Part shown: positions 1 to 9,887 of the stretch, piece by piece
Position numbering within the stretch: position 1 is the first letter of the stretch
Layout of the letters: each line of letters starts with the position of its first letter
Source of the DNA: Arthrobacter sp. Hiyo8
GTDB taxonomy: Bacteria; Actinomycetota; Actinomycetes; Actinomycetales; Micrococcaceae
Reading direction: 5' to 3'
Length of the DNA: 64,000 nucleotides
NCBI GenBank assembly: GCA_001549895.1
Contig: AP014719.1
Coordinates: 3,410,001 to 3,474,000 of the forward strand
Translations under genes and position numbers: made by a program
The notes under the pieces: model-generated
Database searches by the model: none
What the model saw: the letters and a program-made list of their open reading frames with translations, nothing else
Told to the model about the DNA's origin: nothing

Positions 1-33
1 AATCCAAGGCGGCGCAACCAAGCCGATGCGCAC

Positions 34-2205
34 CTAGTGCCCCCGCCGCAGACCAGAGGTGACGTGGTGGACATCCAAGAGATCGGACAACGGCTTGCGG
101 GCTTCGCGGTGCAGCGCGACATCCTCGGGCAGGTCCGTGACCCGTGTTTCTCCGTTGACCACCTCCACGGAGATCCGGGAGCCGGCAAGCGGGATGTTCC
201 GCATTTTGATCCGGCCGAAGCCTTCGGGAACCACCGGTGCCAGCCAGAGGCCGCCGTGAGTGAGGCAAGGATCGAAACGGAGCAATACGCGCAGCAAGTG
301 AACAGGTGTGGCAGCGGCCCACGCTTGCGGCGAACAGGACGAAGGGTAGGGGACGGGCGTCCCGTAGGTTTTCCTGTCCAGGCCGCAGAACAACTCCGGT
401 AGCCGTCCGTCGAACGCCTCGGCCGCATCGAGAAGGCCCGTGACGAGGCGCTGGGACTCCTCGACGAAGCCGTAGCGCATCAATCCGCCGGCAATGAGGG
501 CATTGTCATGCGGCCACACCGAGCCGTTGTGGTAGCTCGCCGGGTTGTAGGCCGCCATGTCCGAGGCCAAGGTCCGGACGCCCCAGCCCGTGAACATTGT
601 GTCCGACATGAGCCGCTCCGCGACTAACCGAGCCTTGTCGTCGTCGACGATTCCGCTCCACAGGCAGTGACCCATATTGGATGCGCAGGCGTCTACCGGC
701 CGCTTGTCGCGATCGAGGGCGATGGCGAAATAGCCGCGTTCAGGGAGCCAGAACTCCTCGTTGAACTTTCGCTTGAGTTCGGCCGCCCGCGCGCCCCACA
801 CCGCAGCCAGCTTCAGGTCGCCCTCCTCCTGGGCCATCAAGGCCCGGCTGAGATAGGCGGTGTAGACGTAGCCTTGGACTTCGCACAAGGCGATCGGAGG
901 CTCCGCCAATGTGCCGTCGGCGAAGTTGATCCCGTCCCCGGAGTCCTTCCAGCCTTGATTGAGGAGGCCATGGTCCGTGGCCCGCGAGTACTCAACGAAC
1001 CCGTCGCCGTCGGCGTCTCCGTAGTCGCGGATCCAGTCAAGGGCCCGGTCCACCGCCGGCAGAAGGGACTCCGAGACCTCGGAATGGAACCCCCAGCGGG
1101 TGAGCTCCCCCGCGAGCGTGACGAACAACGGGGTGGCATCCACTGAACCGTAGTACGCACTGCCGCCGCCAAGCGCGAGGCCTGTCGTGGCGCCCAGGCG
1201 CACCTCATGCAGGATCCGGCCCGGCTCCTCTTCGCTGAGCGGATTGACGGTCCGGCCCTGATGGTCGGCCAAGGTTTTGAGCGTTCCCAACGCCAGGGAC
1301 GGGTCCAGTGGAAGGGTCATGAAGGACGTCAGGAGGGAGTCCCGGCCGAAAAGTGCCATGAACCAAGGCGATCCTGCGGCCACCACCGTCCGTCCGGGAT
1401 GGTCGGGGTCGAAGATCCTGAGGGAACCGAGGTCTTCCCTGCTCCGGGCCAATGCTTTGTCGAAGGCCTGGTTGGCAAGCTCCGTTATGGGAACCCTGCC
1501 GTGCCACTCCTGAAGCCTTTCTTCAGGAAGATCGTAGGCGCGCTGGTTGCCCCAAACCTGGGCGTCCGCCTCGGGTCCAACTCCGTCGATGCGGGGCGTG
1601 GCCGTCACACCCGTGGACCAATGGCCTTGGGGCTCAAGAGAGATGTCGTAGCTGACGACGTCTCCGTCAACCTCGGAATTCGGTGCGTCAATGGTGACAA
1701 GTACGTGCCGCCCCTCCCGCTGGGACTCGAGGACTAACGAACCGTCACTGGCCCGCGTCAAATGCACGCTCTCGTGGCGTGCCCGGCCTTCCTTCACTTC
1801 GAAGATGTCCGCAAAGTCCGCATTGACCGTGAGTGAAACCGTGGCGTGTGTGGGCTTGCTGGAAAAATTCCTGATCGTAATCTCTTCGTGCACCCCGCCG
1901 AACAGGCTCCGCCGGCGCTCGATCAGGAGATGGCTGTCTGCCAAGCCATCGGTGCGAGACGCTCGGCCGACGAAATCGGCGCGATAGGGCTCCGGGACAG
2001 GGGAACCCAAGGCCTCGATGGGGTGGCCGTTCACCTCCAACGCCCAGTTCGAAACGAACCGTGTGTCGCGGAAGAACATCCCGTGCGGGCGCAGTTGGTC
2101 CATATCGCCGTTGGCCGCCGAGACGCAAAACGATGTTCCTGCCAAAAGTGTCACGGCACCTGCGCCGGCCGAACCTGCGAGGTTCTCGGCATTCCAACCT
2201 GTCAT
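34..2205 (-). CDS. Amylo-alpha-1,6-glucosidase / glycogen-debranching-like protein
   Basis: Cytoplasmic glycoside hydrolase-like protein of 723 residues in one unbroken frame. Residues about 20-210 look like the GDE N-terminal beta domain (FFRDTRFVS, then IRNFSSKPTHATVSL). Residues about 260-650 form an (alpha/alpha)6 catalytic barrel, with the hallmark segment SPWFMALFGRDSLLTS and later NMGHCLWSGI and PHDNALIAGGLMRYGF. Family members trim alpha-1,6 branches of glycogen or related glucans, but many actinobacterial copies have untested substrates. A GGAG ribosome site precedes the ATG. The gene is divergent from the sugar transporter operon and separated from it by a repeat array. It has no frame break, unlike most neighbours. 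Confidence 0.85.
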   Translation of the reverse strand: MTGWNAENLAGSAGAGAVTLLAGTSFCVSAANGDMDQLRPHGMFFRDTRFVSNWALEVNGHPIEALGSPVPEPYRADFVGRASRTDGLADSHLLIERRRSLFGGVHEEITIRNFSSKPTHATVSLTVNADFADIFEVKEGRARHESVHLTRASDGSLVLESQREGRHVLVTIDAPNSEVDGDVVSYDISLEPQGHWSTGVTATPRIDGVGPEADAQVWGNQRAYDLPEERLQEWHGRVPITELANQAFDKALARSREDLGSLRIFDPDHPGRTVVAAGSPWFMALFGRDSLLTSFMTLPLDPSLALGTLKTLADHQGRTVNPLSEEEPGRILHEVRLGATTGLALGGGSAYYGSVDATPLFVTLAGELTRWGFHSEVSESLLPAVDRALDWIRDYGDADGDGFVEYSRATDHGLLNQGWKDSGDGINFADGTLAEPPIALCEVQGYVYTAYLSRALMAQEEGDLKLAAVWGARAAELKRKFNEEFWLPERGYFAIALDRDKRPVDACASNMGHCLWSGIVDDDKARLVAERLMSDTMFTGWGVRTLASDMAAYNPASYHNGSVWPHDNALIAGGLMRYGFVEESQRLVTGLLDAAEAFDGRLPELFCGLDRKTYGTPVPYPSSCSPQAWAAATPVHLLRVLLRFDPCLTHGGLWLAPVVPEGFGRIKMRNIPLAGSRISVEVVNGETRVTDLPEDVALHREARKPLSDLLDVHHVTSGLRRGH

Positions 2206-2287
2206 TAATGGGCTCCAAAGCTAGGGACGGGGAATGGGGCAGCTTGCTTCAGCGTATTCGCCGCGTCTTCGGAAGTGAACCCTCCTG

Positions 2288-2536
2288 CAGATATGGGGGC
2301 TCTTGGGTGGACGCTCGCTCGGATATGGCGGGTTGTGGGTGGGCGCTCGCTCGGATATGGCGGGTTGTGGGTGGGCGCTCGCTCGGATATCGCGGGTTGG
2401 GGGTGGACGCTAGCTCGGATATGGGGGGTTGTGGCCTGGGGTTGGGCGCGGTTGGTGAGCGAGGGTTTGCCGGTTTGGCCTTGTATCCGAGCGAGCGTCC
2501 GGGAAAAAGGGCACATAGGTGAGCGGGCGTCGGGGA
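2288..2536. repeat. Convergent repeat array, GCTCGCTC family, cluster 1
   Basis: Four tandem 32-bp units (2311-2342, 2343-2374, 2375-2406, 2407-2438) begin with a CGCTCGCTCGGATATGGCGG-like core, preceded by a partial unit at about 2288-2310. Two units in the opposite orientation follow at about 2486-2503 (CGAGCGAGCGTCC) and 2519-2536 (GTGAGCGGGCGTCGG). The array fills the space between the divergent debranching gene and the sugar operon promoter. The same core recurs at 8.6, 12.1 and 39 kb. There are no spacers, so it is not a CRISPR. Confidence 0.85.
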
Positions 2537-2568
2537 CGGGTGAGGGAGCCGTAACACGAATGTGACGC

Positions 2569-2614
2569 TTGACACGTGTTAGGTGATGGATTTACGCTAC
2601 CTAACACGTGTTAG
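2569..2614 (+). promoter_or_regulatory. Sugar operon promoter with two LacI-type operators
   Basis: TTGACA at 2569-2574 and TACGCT at 2593-2598 form a promoter with an 18-bp spacer. Two copies of a LacI-style palindrome overlap it: TTGACACGTGTTAG (2569-2582, on the -35) and CTAACACGTGTTAG (2601-2614, perfect, over the expected start point). They begin 32 bp apart, about three helical turns. A related sequence sits upstream of the lacI-type gene at 8574-8587. Repression by that regulator is an inference from this match. Confidence 0.75.
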
Positions 2615-2627
2615 GAAGGAATTGGAC

Positions 2628-4044
2628 ATGGCAGGAAGCAATGGGAAGTTGCGTGAGATCTCACGCAGGACGGCCCTTGGTGCCTTGGGTGCGGGAATTG
2701 TCGGAGCAACAGTGGCGTCGTGGCCGCGGTTGACCGGCATGGACATCCCGGGCCGCGGGGACAACAGCCTTAGCATCGCCATCTTGGGAACCGCAGCGGA
2801 CGCAGCCGCCCGCCAGCGGGTCATCGATGCGTTCGCGAAAGTGCACCCGGAAATCAAGGTGAAGGTCCAGGCCATCCAGGCCGCGGACTGGAAGGACTTC
2901 TTCACCAAGATCCTCACCATGGTGGCAGCAGGAACGCCACCGGATGTGGTCTACGTGGCCACGGAAGGTGCCCAGCTCTTCGCCGAGAAACTGGCGCACC
3001 CCTTGGACGAGTACCTTCGCCGCGACGCCGCGGACATGAAGGAGTACTTCGCGGACGTCCACCCGAGCCTCGTGGAGGCGTTCATGTACAAGGGCAGCCT
3101 GTTCCAGCTTCCCATCGACTGGAACGCCGCCAACATGTACTACAACACCTCGGCGCTCCAGCAAGCCGGACTCGAACGTCCTGCGGATAACTGGACCCAG
3201 GTGGATTTCCGGAGCACTTTGGCTTCGATGCGCAAAGCGAGGCCGCAGGACTTCACTCCGTACTACTGGACCAACAGGCTCTTCGGTGGCGTGGTGCCCT
3301 GGCTCTATGCCAACGACACCAGCTTCCTCAAGGAATCCAAGTCCACCGGCGGCGAATGGCTCTGGACAGCTTCTACGCCCAGGATCCGTCACGCGGGCTG
3401 CGCTCCGGCGGCTACCAGTGGCTTGAGCCCAACGCGGATGACCCGCGGGTGTACGAATCGTTCGACTACCTCCGCGGCCTCGTCAAGGATGGCCTCGGCG
3501 TTCGTCCCGAGGAGGGTGGCGGAAATTCACTCGTCGGGCTGTTCGCCTCCAACAGGATCGGCATGACCCCGGCCGGCGGCTACTGGGTGGAAGGCCTCCA
3601 CGAAGCCGGAATGAAGGAAGACGGCTTCGACGTCCAGTTCTTCCCGCGGTGGCGCACCCAGCGGCACCAGTTCGGCACTGCCGGCTACGCCATCATGAAG
3701 ACCGCCAAGGACAAGGACGCGGCGTGGGAGTGGCTCAAGTTCGCTTCCAGCCTGGAAGCCATGCGCTTGGTCTTCCCGACGCCGAACACCACCCCGGCGC
3801 GCCGTTCCATGGTCAACGAGCAGTTGTACGCCGGACGCGGACCCAAGCACTGGAAAGTCTTCTACGACACCCTCGACAAATTCCCCACCACAGGTCCCAT
3901 TCCGGCACCGCCCAGCAGGCCGCCGTCGAGACCGCCCTGATGAAAAACGTATCCCTGGCCGTCAGCGGTGATGAGAACCAGCTCAAGCAGGCCCTCGCCT
4001 CCATGCAACGCGACCTTGAGATCGCCTTGAGGAGGCAGGCATGA
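2628..4044 (+). CDS. Sugar ABC transporter substrate-binding protein (frame-broken)
   Basis: Extracytoplasmic family 1 solute-binding protein, the ligand receptor of the sugar importer encoded downstream. The start is ATG 2628 with AGGAAGGA upstream; an in-frame ATG at 2583 lies inside the promoter. A Tat-type signal (SRRTALGALGAG) is at residues about 13-24, suggesting export of a folded protein. The mature domain carries TPPDVVYV and QLPIDWNAANMYYNT. Two single-base deletions break it, near 3362 (GEWALDSFYAQ restores sense) and near 3905 (GTAQQAAVETAL restores sense). The stop overlaps the next start (ATGA). The ligand is probably a fructose-containing sugar, inferred from the GH32 gene in the operon. 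Confidence 0.85.
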
Positions 4045-5005
4045 GCACGGCAACAACGGGCACGTCCACCAAACGCCGCAACGGCGCGGGCCCAAGCGCC
4101 GCAACGGCGCCGGAACCGGGGCGACACAACCGGAAGACAGCGTCAGCGCTGGCTGCCCTGGGCGTTCCTCGCTCCCACCATCCTTGGCATGGGCTGTTCA
4201 CGCTCGTGCCGATCGTTGCATCGGTGGTCCTCGCCTTCTTCCGCTGGGACATTATTTCGGCGCCAAGTTTCGTCGGGTTCGACAACTTCGCCGAAGTGGT
4301 CCAGGACCCCACGGTGCGTGTTTCGTTCCTGAACACGATCCTGTTCGTGGTGGTCGCCGTCGCGCTTCAGCTCGGCCTCGCGCTAGCACTGGCGATCATG
4401 GTGCAGGAGAAGCTCCCGGCCTGGCTTCGTGTCTTCTTCCGCAGCGCCTTCTTCTTCCCGCTGATCCTGTCCGCGGCGTCGGTGTCCATCTTCATGCGCT
4501 ACCTGTTCAACGAACAATTCGGCGTGGTCAACTGGCTCTTGTCCTTCGTCGGCATCCCGCCGTCCCGTGGCTGACCACGCCGGCCGGTTCTGCCGCCGTC
4601 GTGATCCTCGTGTACGTGTGGCAGAACTTCGGGTTCTCGTTCCTGTTGTTCATCGGCGGACTGGCGTCCATCCCCACCGAAACGTACGAGGCTGCGTCGA
4701 TCGACGGCGCCACGGGCTGGCGCAAGCACCTTCACGTGACGCTGCCGCTCCTGAGCCCCACCACCTTGGTGGCGTCCGTCATGGCGATCATCAACGCCCT
4801 GCAAGTGTTCGACCAGCCCTACGTCCTCACCCGCGGCGGCCCAGGCGACGCCACGCGCACCGCAGTGATGGTGATCTTCGAGTCCGCGTTCCAGCGCCTC
4901 GAGTTCGGCCAGGCCTCGGCGATCGGCGTCATCCTCACGCTGATCATCATGGCCATTACCGCCGCCCAGTTCCGGCTCAGCAAACGATTCGTCTTCTACC
5001 AGTAA
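4041..5005 (+). CDS. Sugar ABC transporter permease 1 (frame-broken)
   Basis: Inner-membrane permease of the MalF/UgpA type (binding-protein-dependent transport domain). Transmembrane segments are readable in LFTLVPIVASVVLAFF and later, with the EAA-loop-like stretch YEAASIDGATGWRKHLHVTLP. A clear break lies near 4560 (GIPP then VPWLTTPAGS). The first 50 residues look wrong in the continuous frame. Another frame gives RQRWLPWAFLAPTILGMGLF at about 4140-4200, so two or three further compensating deletions are probably hidden there. It follows the binding protein with a 4-bp overlap and precedes permease 2 by 8 bp. Confidence 0.85.
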
Positions 5006-5013
5006 GGCCCGCC

Positions 5014-5901
5014 ATGACTACAACCTCAACCCAGCGCGCCGCCGTCGATCGCTTGGCTCCCCAGCGGCTCGCGCCGCGAAAGAAGCGGAACTGGAGCATG
5101 GCGGGACGAATCGTGCTGCTCCTGATCGCGTCCGTTTTCATCCTCGGTCCGGTGCTGTGGACCCTGTCCACCTCGCTGCGGCCACCGGCGGAATCGTTCC
5201 AACTGCCGCCGTCGTTCCTTCCCCTCAACCCCGATTTCTCGTCGTACGACCAGGTCTTCAAGCAGCTCAACATCATGCTTCTGGTCCTCAACAGCGCCCT
5301 CGTGACGGGACTGATCGCCGTCGGGCAGATGTTCACGGCGGCGCTCGCCGGTTACGCGTTCGCGAACCTCAAGTTCCGCGGCCGCGGGGCACTGTTCTCG
5401 ATTGTGCTGGCCACCATGATGGTCCCGGCGCAGGTGACGATCGTGCCGGTCTTCATGCTGATCCGCGGCATCGGTCTGTCCGACACGCTCCTCGCACTGA
5501 TCCTTCCGGCGATCCCGACGGCGTTCGGCACCTTCCTGATGCGGCAGTACTTCCTGGGGCTCCCGGCCGATTTGGGCGAGGCCGCCGCGATCGACGGAGC
5601 CTCGCCGTGGCGCACGTTCCGTTCCGTGTATGCGCCGCTGGCGATGCCGGGCATGGCGATCGTGGGCATCCTGGCCTTCAATTACCACTGGAACGAGTTC
5701 TTCCGCCCGCTCATCCTGACCATCTCCGAGCAAAACTTCACGCTCCCGCTGGGCCTGGTGTCGCTGCAGGGCAACCTGGGCACGGGCAGCATCTCCGTGG
5801 TGCTGGCAGGCGTGATCCTCTCCATGATTCCCGCCCTGGTGGTGTTCATGTTCGGCCAACGCGCCCTGCGTGACGGACTCACCGCCGGCACCGGCAAATA
5901 G
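5014..5901 (+). CDS. Sugar ABC transporter permease 2
   Basis: Second membrane subunit, MalG/UgpE type, 295 residues and unbroken. It has six predicted membrane segments and the conserved cytoplasmic loop LGEAAAIDGASPWRTFRSVY that contacts the ATPase. The start is ATG 5014, 8 bp after permease 1. No ATPase gene lies in the operon, so a shared multi-sugar ATPase encoded elsewhere is likely, as in many actinobacterial sugar importers. The GH32 gene follows 25 bp downstream. Confidence 0.9.
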   Translation: MTTTSTQRAAVDRLAPQRLAPRKKRNWSMAGRIVLLLIASVFILGPVLWTLSTSLRPPAESFQLPPSFLPLNPDFSSYDQVFKQLNIMLLVLNSALVTGLIAVGQMFTAALAGYAFANLKFRGRGALFSIVLATMMVPAQVTIVPVFMLIRGIGLSDTLLALILPAIPTAFGTFLMRQYFLGLPADLGEAAAIDGASPWRTFRSVYAPLAMPGMAIVGILAFNYHWNEFFRPLILTISEQNFTLPLGLVSLQGNLGTGSISVVLAGVILSMIPALVVFMFGQRALRDGLTAGTGK

Positions 5902-5926
5902 CCTCTACTTCCCTGAAAGGACTTCG

Positions 5927-7346
5927 ATGACGGACCTCATTTCGTCCGCCCCTGCACTCGCCGCGGCGGCCACCCACCCGGACCCGGCTTTCCCGCGCTT
6001 CCACCCGCGGCCGGCGCACGGCTGGATCAACGACCCCAACGGCGTCAGCTACATCAACGGCCGCTACCACGTGTTCTTCCAGTTCAACCCGGAATCGGCA
6101 CGGCACCACCGGATCCAGTGGGGCCACGTGAGCTCCCCGGACCTGGTCCACTGGGATGAACACCCCGTCGCGCTGCGCCCGCAGGATGGCGGGCCGGACG
6201 AGTTCGGCTGCTGGACCGGCGTAGTGACCGACGACGGCGGTGTCCCCACCGCTGCGTACTCCGGCGTGCGGGGCGATGGTGGTCACTCCCAGGTGGTGAT
6301 TTCCCGGGGCTCGGCGGACCTGGTGTCCTGGGAACAGGATGGCCACATTGCCGCTTCCATGCCGGACGACGGCCTTGTCACGGCCGTGCGCGACCCCTTC
6401 ATCTTCCACTTCAACGGCAAGCGCTACGCCATGCAGGGCGCCGGGCTGGCCAATGGACATGCTGCTTTGCTGCTGTACACGGTGGAGGACATGTCCGACT
6501 GGAAGTACCAAGGCATTTGGCTGACCACGGAAAACCCGGTGGCGGCTGCGCAGACGCCGGCTGAGATCTGGGAGTGCCCGCAACTGGTCGTGTGCCGTCC
6601 GACGAGGCGGCGTCCGACGGGGACGACACCTGGGTCATGATGTTCTCCCTGTGGCTCTCCGGGGATGACCACGAGCACGCAAACGGAGTCGGCCACCTGA
6701 TCGGCTCGCTCGCCGAGGACCCGTCTACCGGGCTGCCGGTGTTCGTCCCGCGTTCCGGCGGCAGGTCCGACCTTGGCAGGGACTTCTATGCTCCGCAGAT
6801 CGTTCAGCTGGATACTGCGTCTTCGTCCGGCTCGGAGTCGGAGCCGCGTGCCCTGCTGTGGGGATGGCCAACGAAGGCCCGGGTCGTGATGGCCGGCGTG
6901 GCCGTTCGCAGGACGAGATCGACGCCGCAGGCTGGGCAGGCGTATTAACCCACCCGCGCTTCCTCTCGGTTGAGGACGGCGCATTGGTGGTTGCTCCGGC
7001 GCCGGAGGTGGACGCTTACCGGGGTCCTGTCCTCGCGGCCGGGGCTTCCGGGGCCGTTGACTTGCCGCCGTTTGCCGAGGCAGTTGTGACGGCTGGGACT
7101 GTTGCTGGAGCCGGTGAGGTTCGGCTGGTCCTGGCCTCCGGCGCGGAACGGCAAGTTGTGTTTGCAGGGCCGTTGTCCGAGGGCGAGGAACTCCGCATCT
7201 TCGTGGATGCTTCCTTGGTGGAGGTGTATCGGACAGGTTCCGTCGCCACGACACTCCGCGCCTACCCTGCGGCCGGGGAAGCATGGATCCTTGAGCTTCC
7301 CGAAGGTGCGGCCGCGGAGGTCTGGGAACTGAAGCTGCCGGAATAG
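5927..7346 (+). CDS. GH32 beta-fructosidase (frame-broken)
   Basis: Glycoside hydrolase family 32 enzyme that splits sucrose or fructans, probably cytoplasmic as no signal peptide is seen. The beta-propeller shows the nucleophile motif WINDPNG, the RDP motif in VRDPFIF and the acid/base motif EC in WECPQL. A C-terminal beta-sandwich follows (IFVDASLVEVY). ATG 5927 has GAAAGG upstream. Single-base deletions near 6595 and near 6867 (LLWGW then ANEGPGRD) split it into three frames. It is the last gene of the sugar operon. Sucrose-6-phosphate hydrolase, levanase and inulinase activities cannot be told apart from sequence. Confidence 0.88.
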
Positions 7347-7377
7347 GCGGCAGGCCGCCGTCGGGCACTCAACTTTT

Positions 7378-7457
7378 GACCACTTTTGGCCGGTGCTGCA
7401 GTCCGGGATCCCCGTATTTCCGCGGATTCCCGGGCGGCGGCCCGGCCAAAAGTGGTC
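7378..7457. terminator. 80-bp inverted repeat with 16-bp perfect arms
   Basis: GACCACTTTTGGCCGG (7378-7393) is perfectly complementary to CCGGCCAAAAGTGGTC (7442-7457). It lies between the convergent GH32 and lacI-type genes, so a bidirectional terminator is the simplest reading. The long 48-bp interior without a T tract is unusual for one. Confidence 0.55.
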
Positions 7458-7461
7458 GGAT

Positions 7462-8530
7462 CTAGAGAGCGGGTACGGGCCCGGTGGACTCACGGACCAC
7501 CAAACGGCAGGGGACCATGGTTTCCAAGCCGCCGTTGGCCTCGAAACCGCCGCCGCCGCCCGACGTCGACCGCTTGGCCGGGTCCTCGATCTGCTCGAGC
7601 AACATGCTCATCGCGGCCGCGCCCATTTCGCGCAAGGGAAGCGCCATGGTGGTGAGCGCAGGGACCATGGTGGCCGCGATGCGGGACTCGTCGTCGTAAC
7701 CCATAATCGAGAGGTCGCGCGGTACGGAAAGGCCCAGCCGCGCGCAGCCAGGGCGACGCCGATGGCGAGTCGATCGTTCGCGCAGACAATCGCCGTCGGC
7801 CGCTCGGTGGCGGAGAGCAGGCCCATGGCGCCGTGGAAGCCGTCGTTGATGTCCCAACCGGCCATGAACACGCGGTCTTCGCGGACGGGGATGGCGGCCT
7901 TGGCCATGGCCTCCCGATGCCCCACGATGCGCAGGGGCACAGCCGGTGAGGTGGCGGCCCGGCGAGGAATGCGATATCGCGATGGCCCAGCTGCAGGAGG
8001 TGCTCTGTGGCTTCCCGACCGCCGGAAACTTCGTCCGGGATCACGTGGTGCAGCCGTGGGGCGGGGCTGCTGTCGTAGCAATTGGCGAGGACAGAGGGGA
8101 CCCGCAGCATGCCCTGGGGGACGTCGAGCGGCTTCAAACCGACCGTGACGTACATCAGCCCGTCCACTTGCCGGTCCAACAGGGTCTCGACGGCGCTCTC
8201 GTCACGGGAGGCGTCGCGCTCGGTGTCCATCACCACCGTGACGAAGCCGTGGGCGCGGGCGACGTCGTCGGCGCCGCCGATGATGTTGCCGTCGAACGGG
8301 CTCACCACCACCTCGTCCGACACGATGCCGATCACGCGCGTTCGTTGGTTCCGAAGGCTCAGGGCGATGGGGTTGGGGGAGTAGTTCAGGTCCGCTGCGG
8401 CTTGCCGGATCCGGTCCTGGCTTTCCTTGGCCACGTTGCCGTCCCCACGGCCGTTGAGCACCAGGGACACCGCACTCCGCGAGACGCCCGCCCGTTTGGC
8501 GACGTCGAGTGCTGTGGCCTTGCGCTGCAT
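7462..8530 (-). CDS. LacI-family transcriptional repressor (frame-broken)
   Basis: DNA-binding repressor, probably of the sugar operon. The N-terminal helix-turn-helix reads ATALDVAKRAGVSRSAVSLV, followed by the hinge region (LNYSPNPIALSLRNQRT) and a periplasmic-binding-like sensor domain ending in MGYDDESRIAATMVPALTT. Two single-base deletions, near 7940 and near 7735, divide it into three frames. The gene faces GH32. A site matching the operon operators lies 44 bp before its start codon, suggesting self-repression. The effector is probably a fructose-containing sugar (inference). Confidence 0.88.
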
Positions 8531-8573
8531 GCGGGCTCCTCCGGCTGTGGTTCCGATTCTTGCTGCATTCTAC

Positions 8574-8587
8574 CTAACGCGTGTGAG
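8574..8587. promoter_or_regulatory. LacI-type operator upstream of the repressor gene
   Basis: CTAACGCGTGTGAG differs at two positions from the perfect operator CTAACACGTGTTAG at 2601-2614. Its position 44 bp upstream of the repressor start suits autoregulation. Confidence 0.6.
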
Positions 8588-8624
8588 GAGTGGTTCCGGT
8601 CCACGTTCCCCGCGTTCCCCAGCC

Positions 8625-8720
8625 CGACGCTCGCTCACATATATGGCCTTCCAGCCGAACGCTCGCTCACATCATGAGCGAGCGTCGGCCGAAAACACCC
8701 AAAGGTGAGCGAGCGTCCGG
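8625..8720. repeat. Convergent repeat array, cluster 2
   Basis: CGACGCTCGCTCAC (8625) and AACGCTCGCTCAC face GAGCGAGCGTCGG and GTGAGCGAGCGTCCGG (8705-8720). The central pair forms a hairpin with CGCTCGCTCA/TGAGCGAGCG arms. It lies between the divergent lacI-type gene and menC. Confidence 0.8.
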
Positions 8721-8740
8721 AGGGCGCGCGTGCCACGCCG

Positions 8741-8807
8741 GCCCACGACGCCGGCGGCCCACGACGCCGGGCGGCCCACGATGCCGGGCGCCCCACGACG
8801 CCGGGCG
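8741..8807. repeat. GC-rich 17-bp tandem repeat, four units
   Basis: Units of GCCCACGACGCCGGGCG occur at 8741-8756 (16 bp), 8757-8773, 8774-8790 and 8791-8807, with one or two changes each. They lie directly between repeat cluster 2 and the menC promoter. Confidence 0.75.
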
Positions 8808-8865
8808 GCAACCCGGCGTAGCCGGCTCGCCCCGCCCTAGGAACCGACCCGGCGCCGCCCCACGC

Positions 8866-8871
8866 TACAGT
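8866..8871 (+). promoter_or_regulatory. menC -10 element, leaderless start
   Basis: TACAGT lies exactly 6 nt before ATG 8878 and there is no Shine-Dalgarno sequence, so the transcript probably begins at the start codon. Confidence 0.55.
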
Positions 8872-8877
8872 GAAACC

Positions 8878-9865
8878 ATGCTCCGTTCCCCACCCTCGAC
8901 GAGCTCCTTGCCACCGCAAAAGTGGTCAGCCTGCCGATGCGGGTCAAGTTCCGGGGCATCACCGAGCGCGAGACCCTCCTGTTCCGCGGACCGGCCGGAT
9001 GGGGCGAATTTTGTCCGTTCCCTGAGTACGGCGACGCCGAGGCCGCGCGCTGGCTCGCCGCCGCCGTCGAAGCCGCATGGCAGGGTTTTCCGCCGCCGCT
9101 GAGGGACACCATTCCCGTCAACGCGACCGTCCCCGCCGTGCCGGCCGCCCGGGTGCCAGAGGTCCTGGAGCGCTTCGGACGCGTGAACGCCGTCAAGGTC
9201 AAGGTCGCCGAGCGCGGTCAGGAACTGGCCGACGACGTCGCGCGCGTCACCGCAGTCCGCGACGCCCTGCCGGACGCCGCGATCCGGGTGGACGCGAACG
9301 CAGGCTGGGACGTGCCGCAGGCGGTGGAGGCACTTGGGCGGCTATCCGCCGTCGGGCTCGAGTATGCCGAGCAGCCCGTGCCGCAGATCGAGGGCCTTGC
9401 CGAAGTCCGCCGGCGGCTCGTGCAGCAGGGCACCCCCGTGCTCATCGCCGCCGACGAATCCGTGCGCAAGGAAGACGATCCCTCAAGGTGGCCCGCGCGG
9501 GCGCGGCGGACCTGATCGTGGTCAAGGTGGCGCCGCTCGGGGGAGTGCGGCGCGCGCTGGACATCGTGGCGCAAGCCGGGCTTCCCGCCGTCGTGAGCTC
9601 GGCGCTGGACACCTCGGTGGGGATCCGCGCGGGGCTCGCGCTCGCGGCCGCGCTGCCGGAACTGCCGTACGCGTGCGGGCTGGGGACAGTGCGGCTGTTC
9701 GCCTCGGACATCACGCAGGATCCGTTGGTGCCCGACGACGGCGCGATCCGGGTCCGCGAAGCCGTCGCCGACGAGGGGCTGCTGGAGCGGTATGCGGCTC
9801 CCGCTGAACGTCGCGAGTGGTGGCTGGACCGGCTCCGTCGCGTGCACGCACTCCTTGAGGCATAG
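8878..9865 (+). CDS. menC: o-Succinylbenzoate synthase (frame-broken)
   Basis: Enolase-superfamily enzyme that dehydrates SHCHC to o-succinylbenzoate in menaquinone synthesis. The reconstructed protein reads FPTLDELLATAKVVSLPMRV at the N-terminus, then VNAVKVKVAERGQ (KxK catalytic lysines), AIRVDANAGWD, GLEYAEQPV and IAADESV, the usual metal-ligand and lysine order. A deletion near 8890 detaches the first dozen residues from the frame opening at 8922. A second near 9482 splits DDP from LKVARAGAADL. The start ATG 8878 is chosen because a -10 element sits 6 nt upstream. Other men genes follow over 13 kb. Confidence 0.88.
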
Positions 9866-9887
9866 ATTGCTGGGAAAAGTCTGGGAA

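Noticed and set aside
2311..2438. Regular 32-bp repeats suggesting a CRISPR array
   Set aside because: The units are directly adjacent with no unique spacers, and no cas genes are nearby.
2206..2575. Short open frames on both strands across repeat cluster 1
   Set aside because: They simply translate the 32-bp units; no ribosome site or leaderless promoter fits them.
2628..7346. Sugar operon as a decaying pseudogene cluster
   Set aside because: All breaks are single missing bases, equally frequent in housekeeping genes across the window; codon use and motifs stay intact on both sides.
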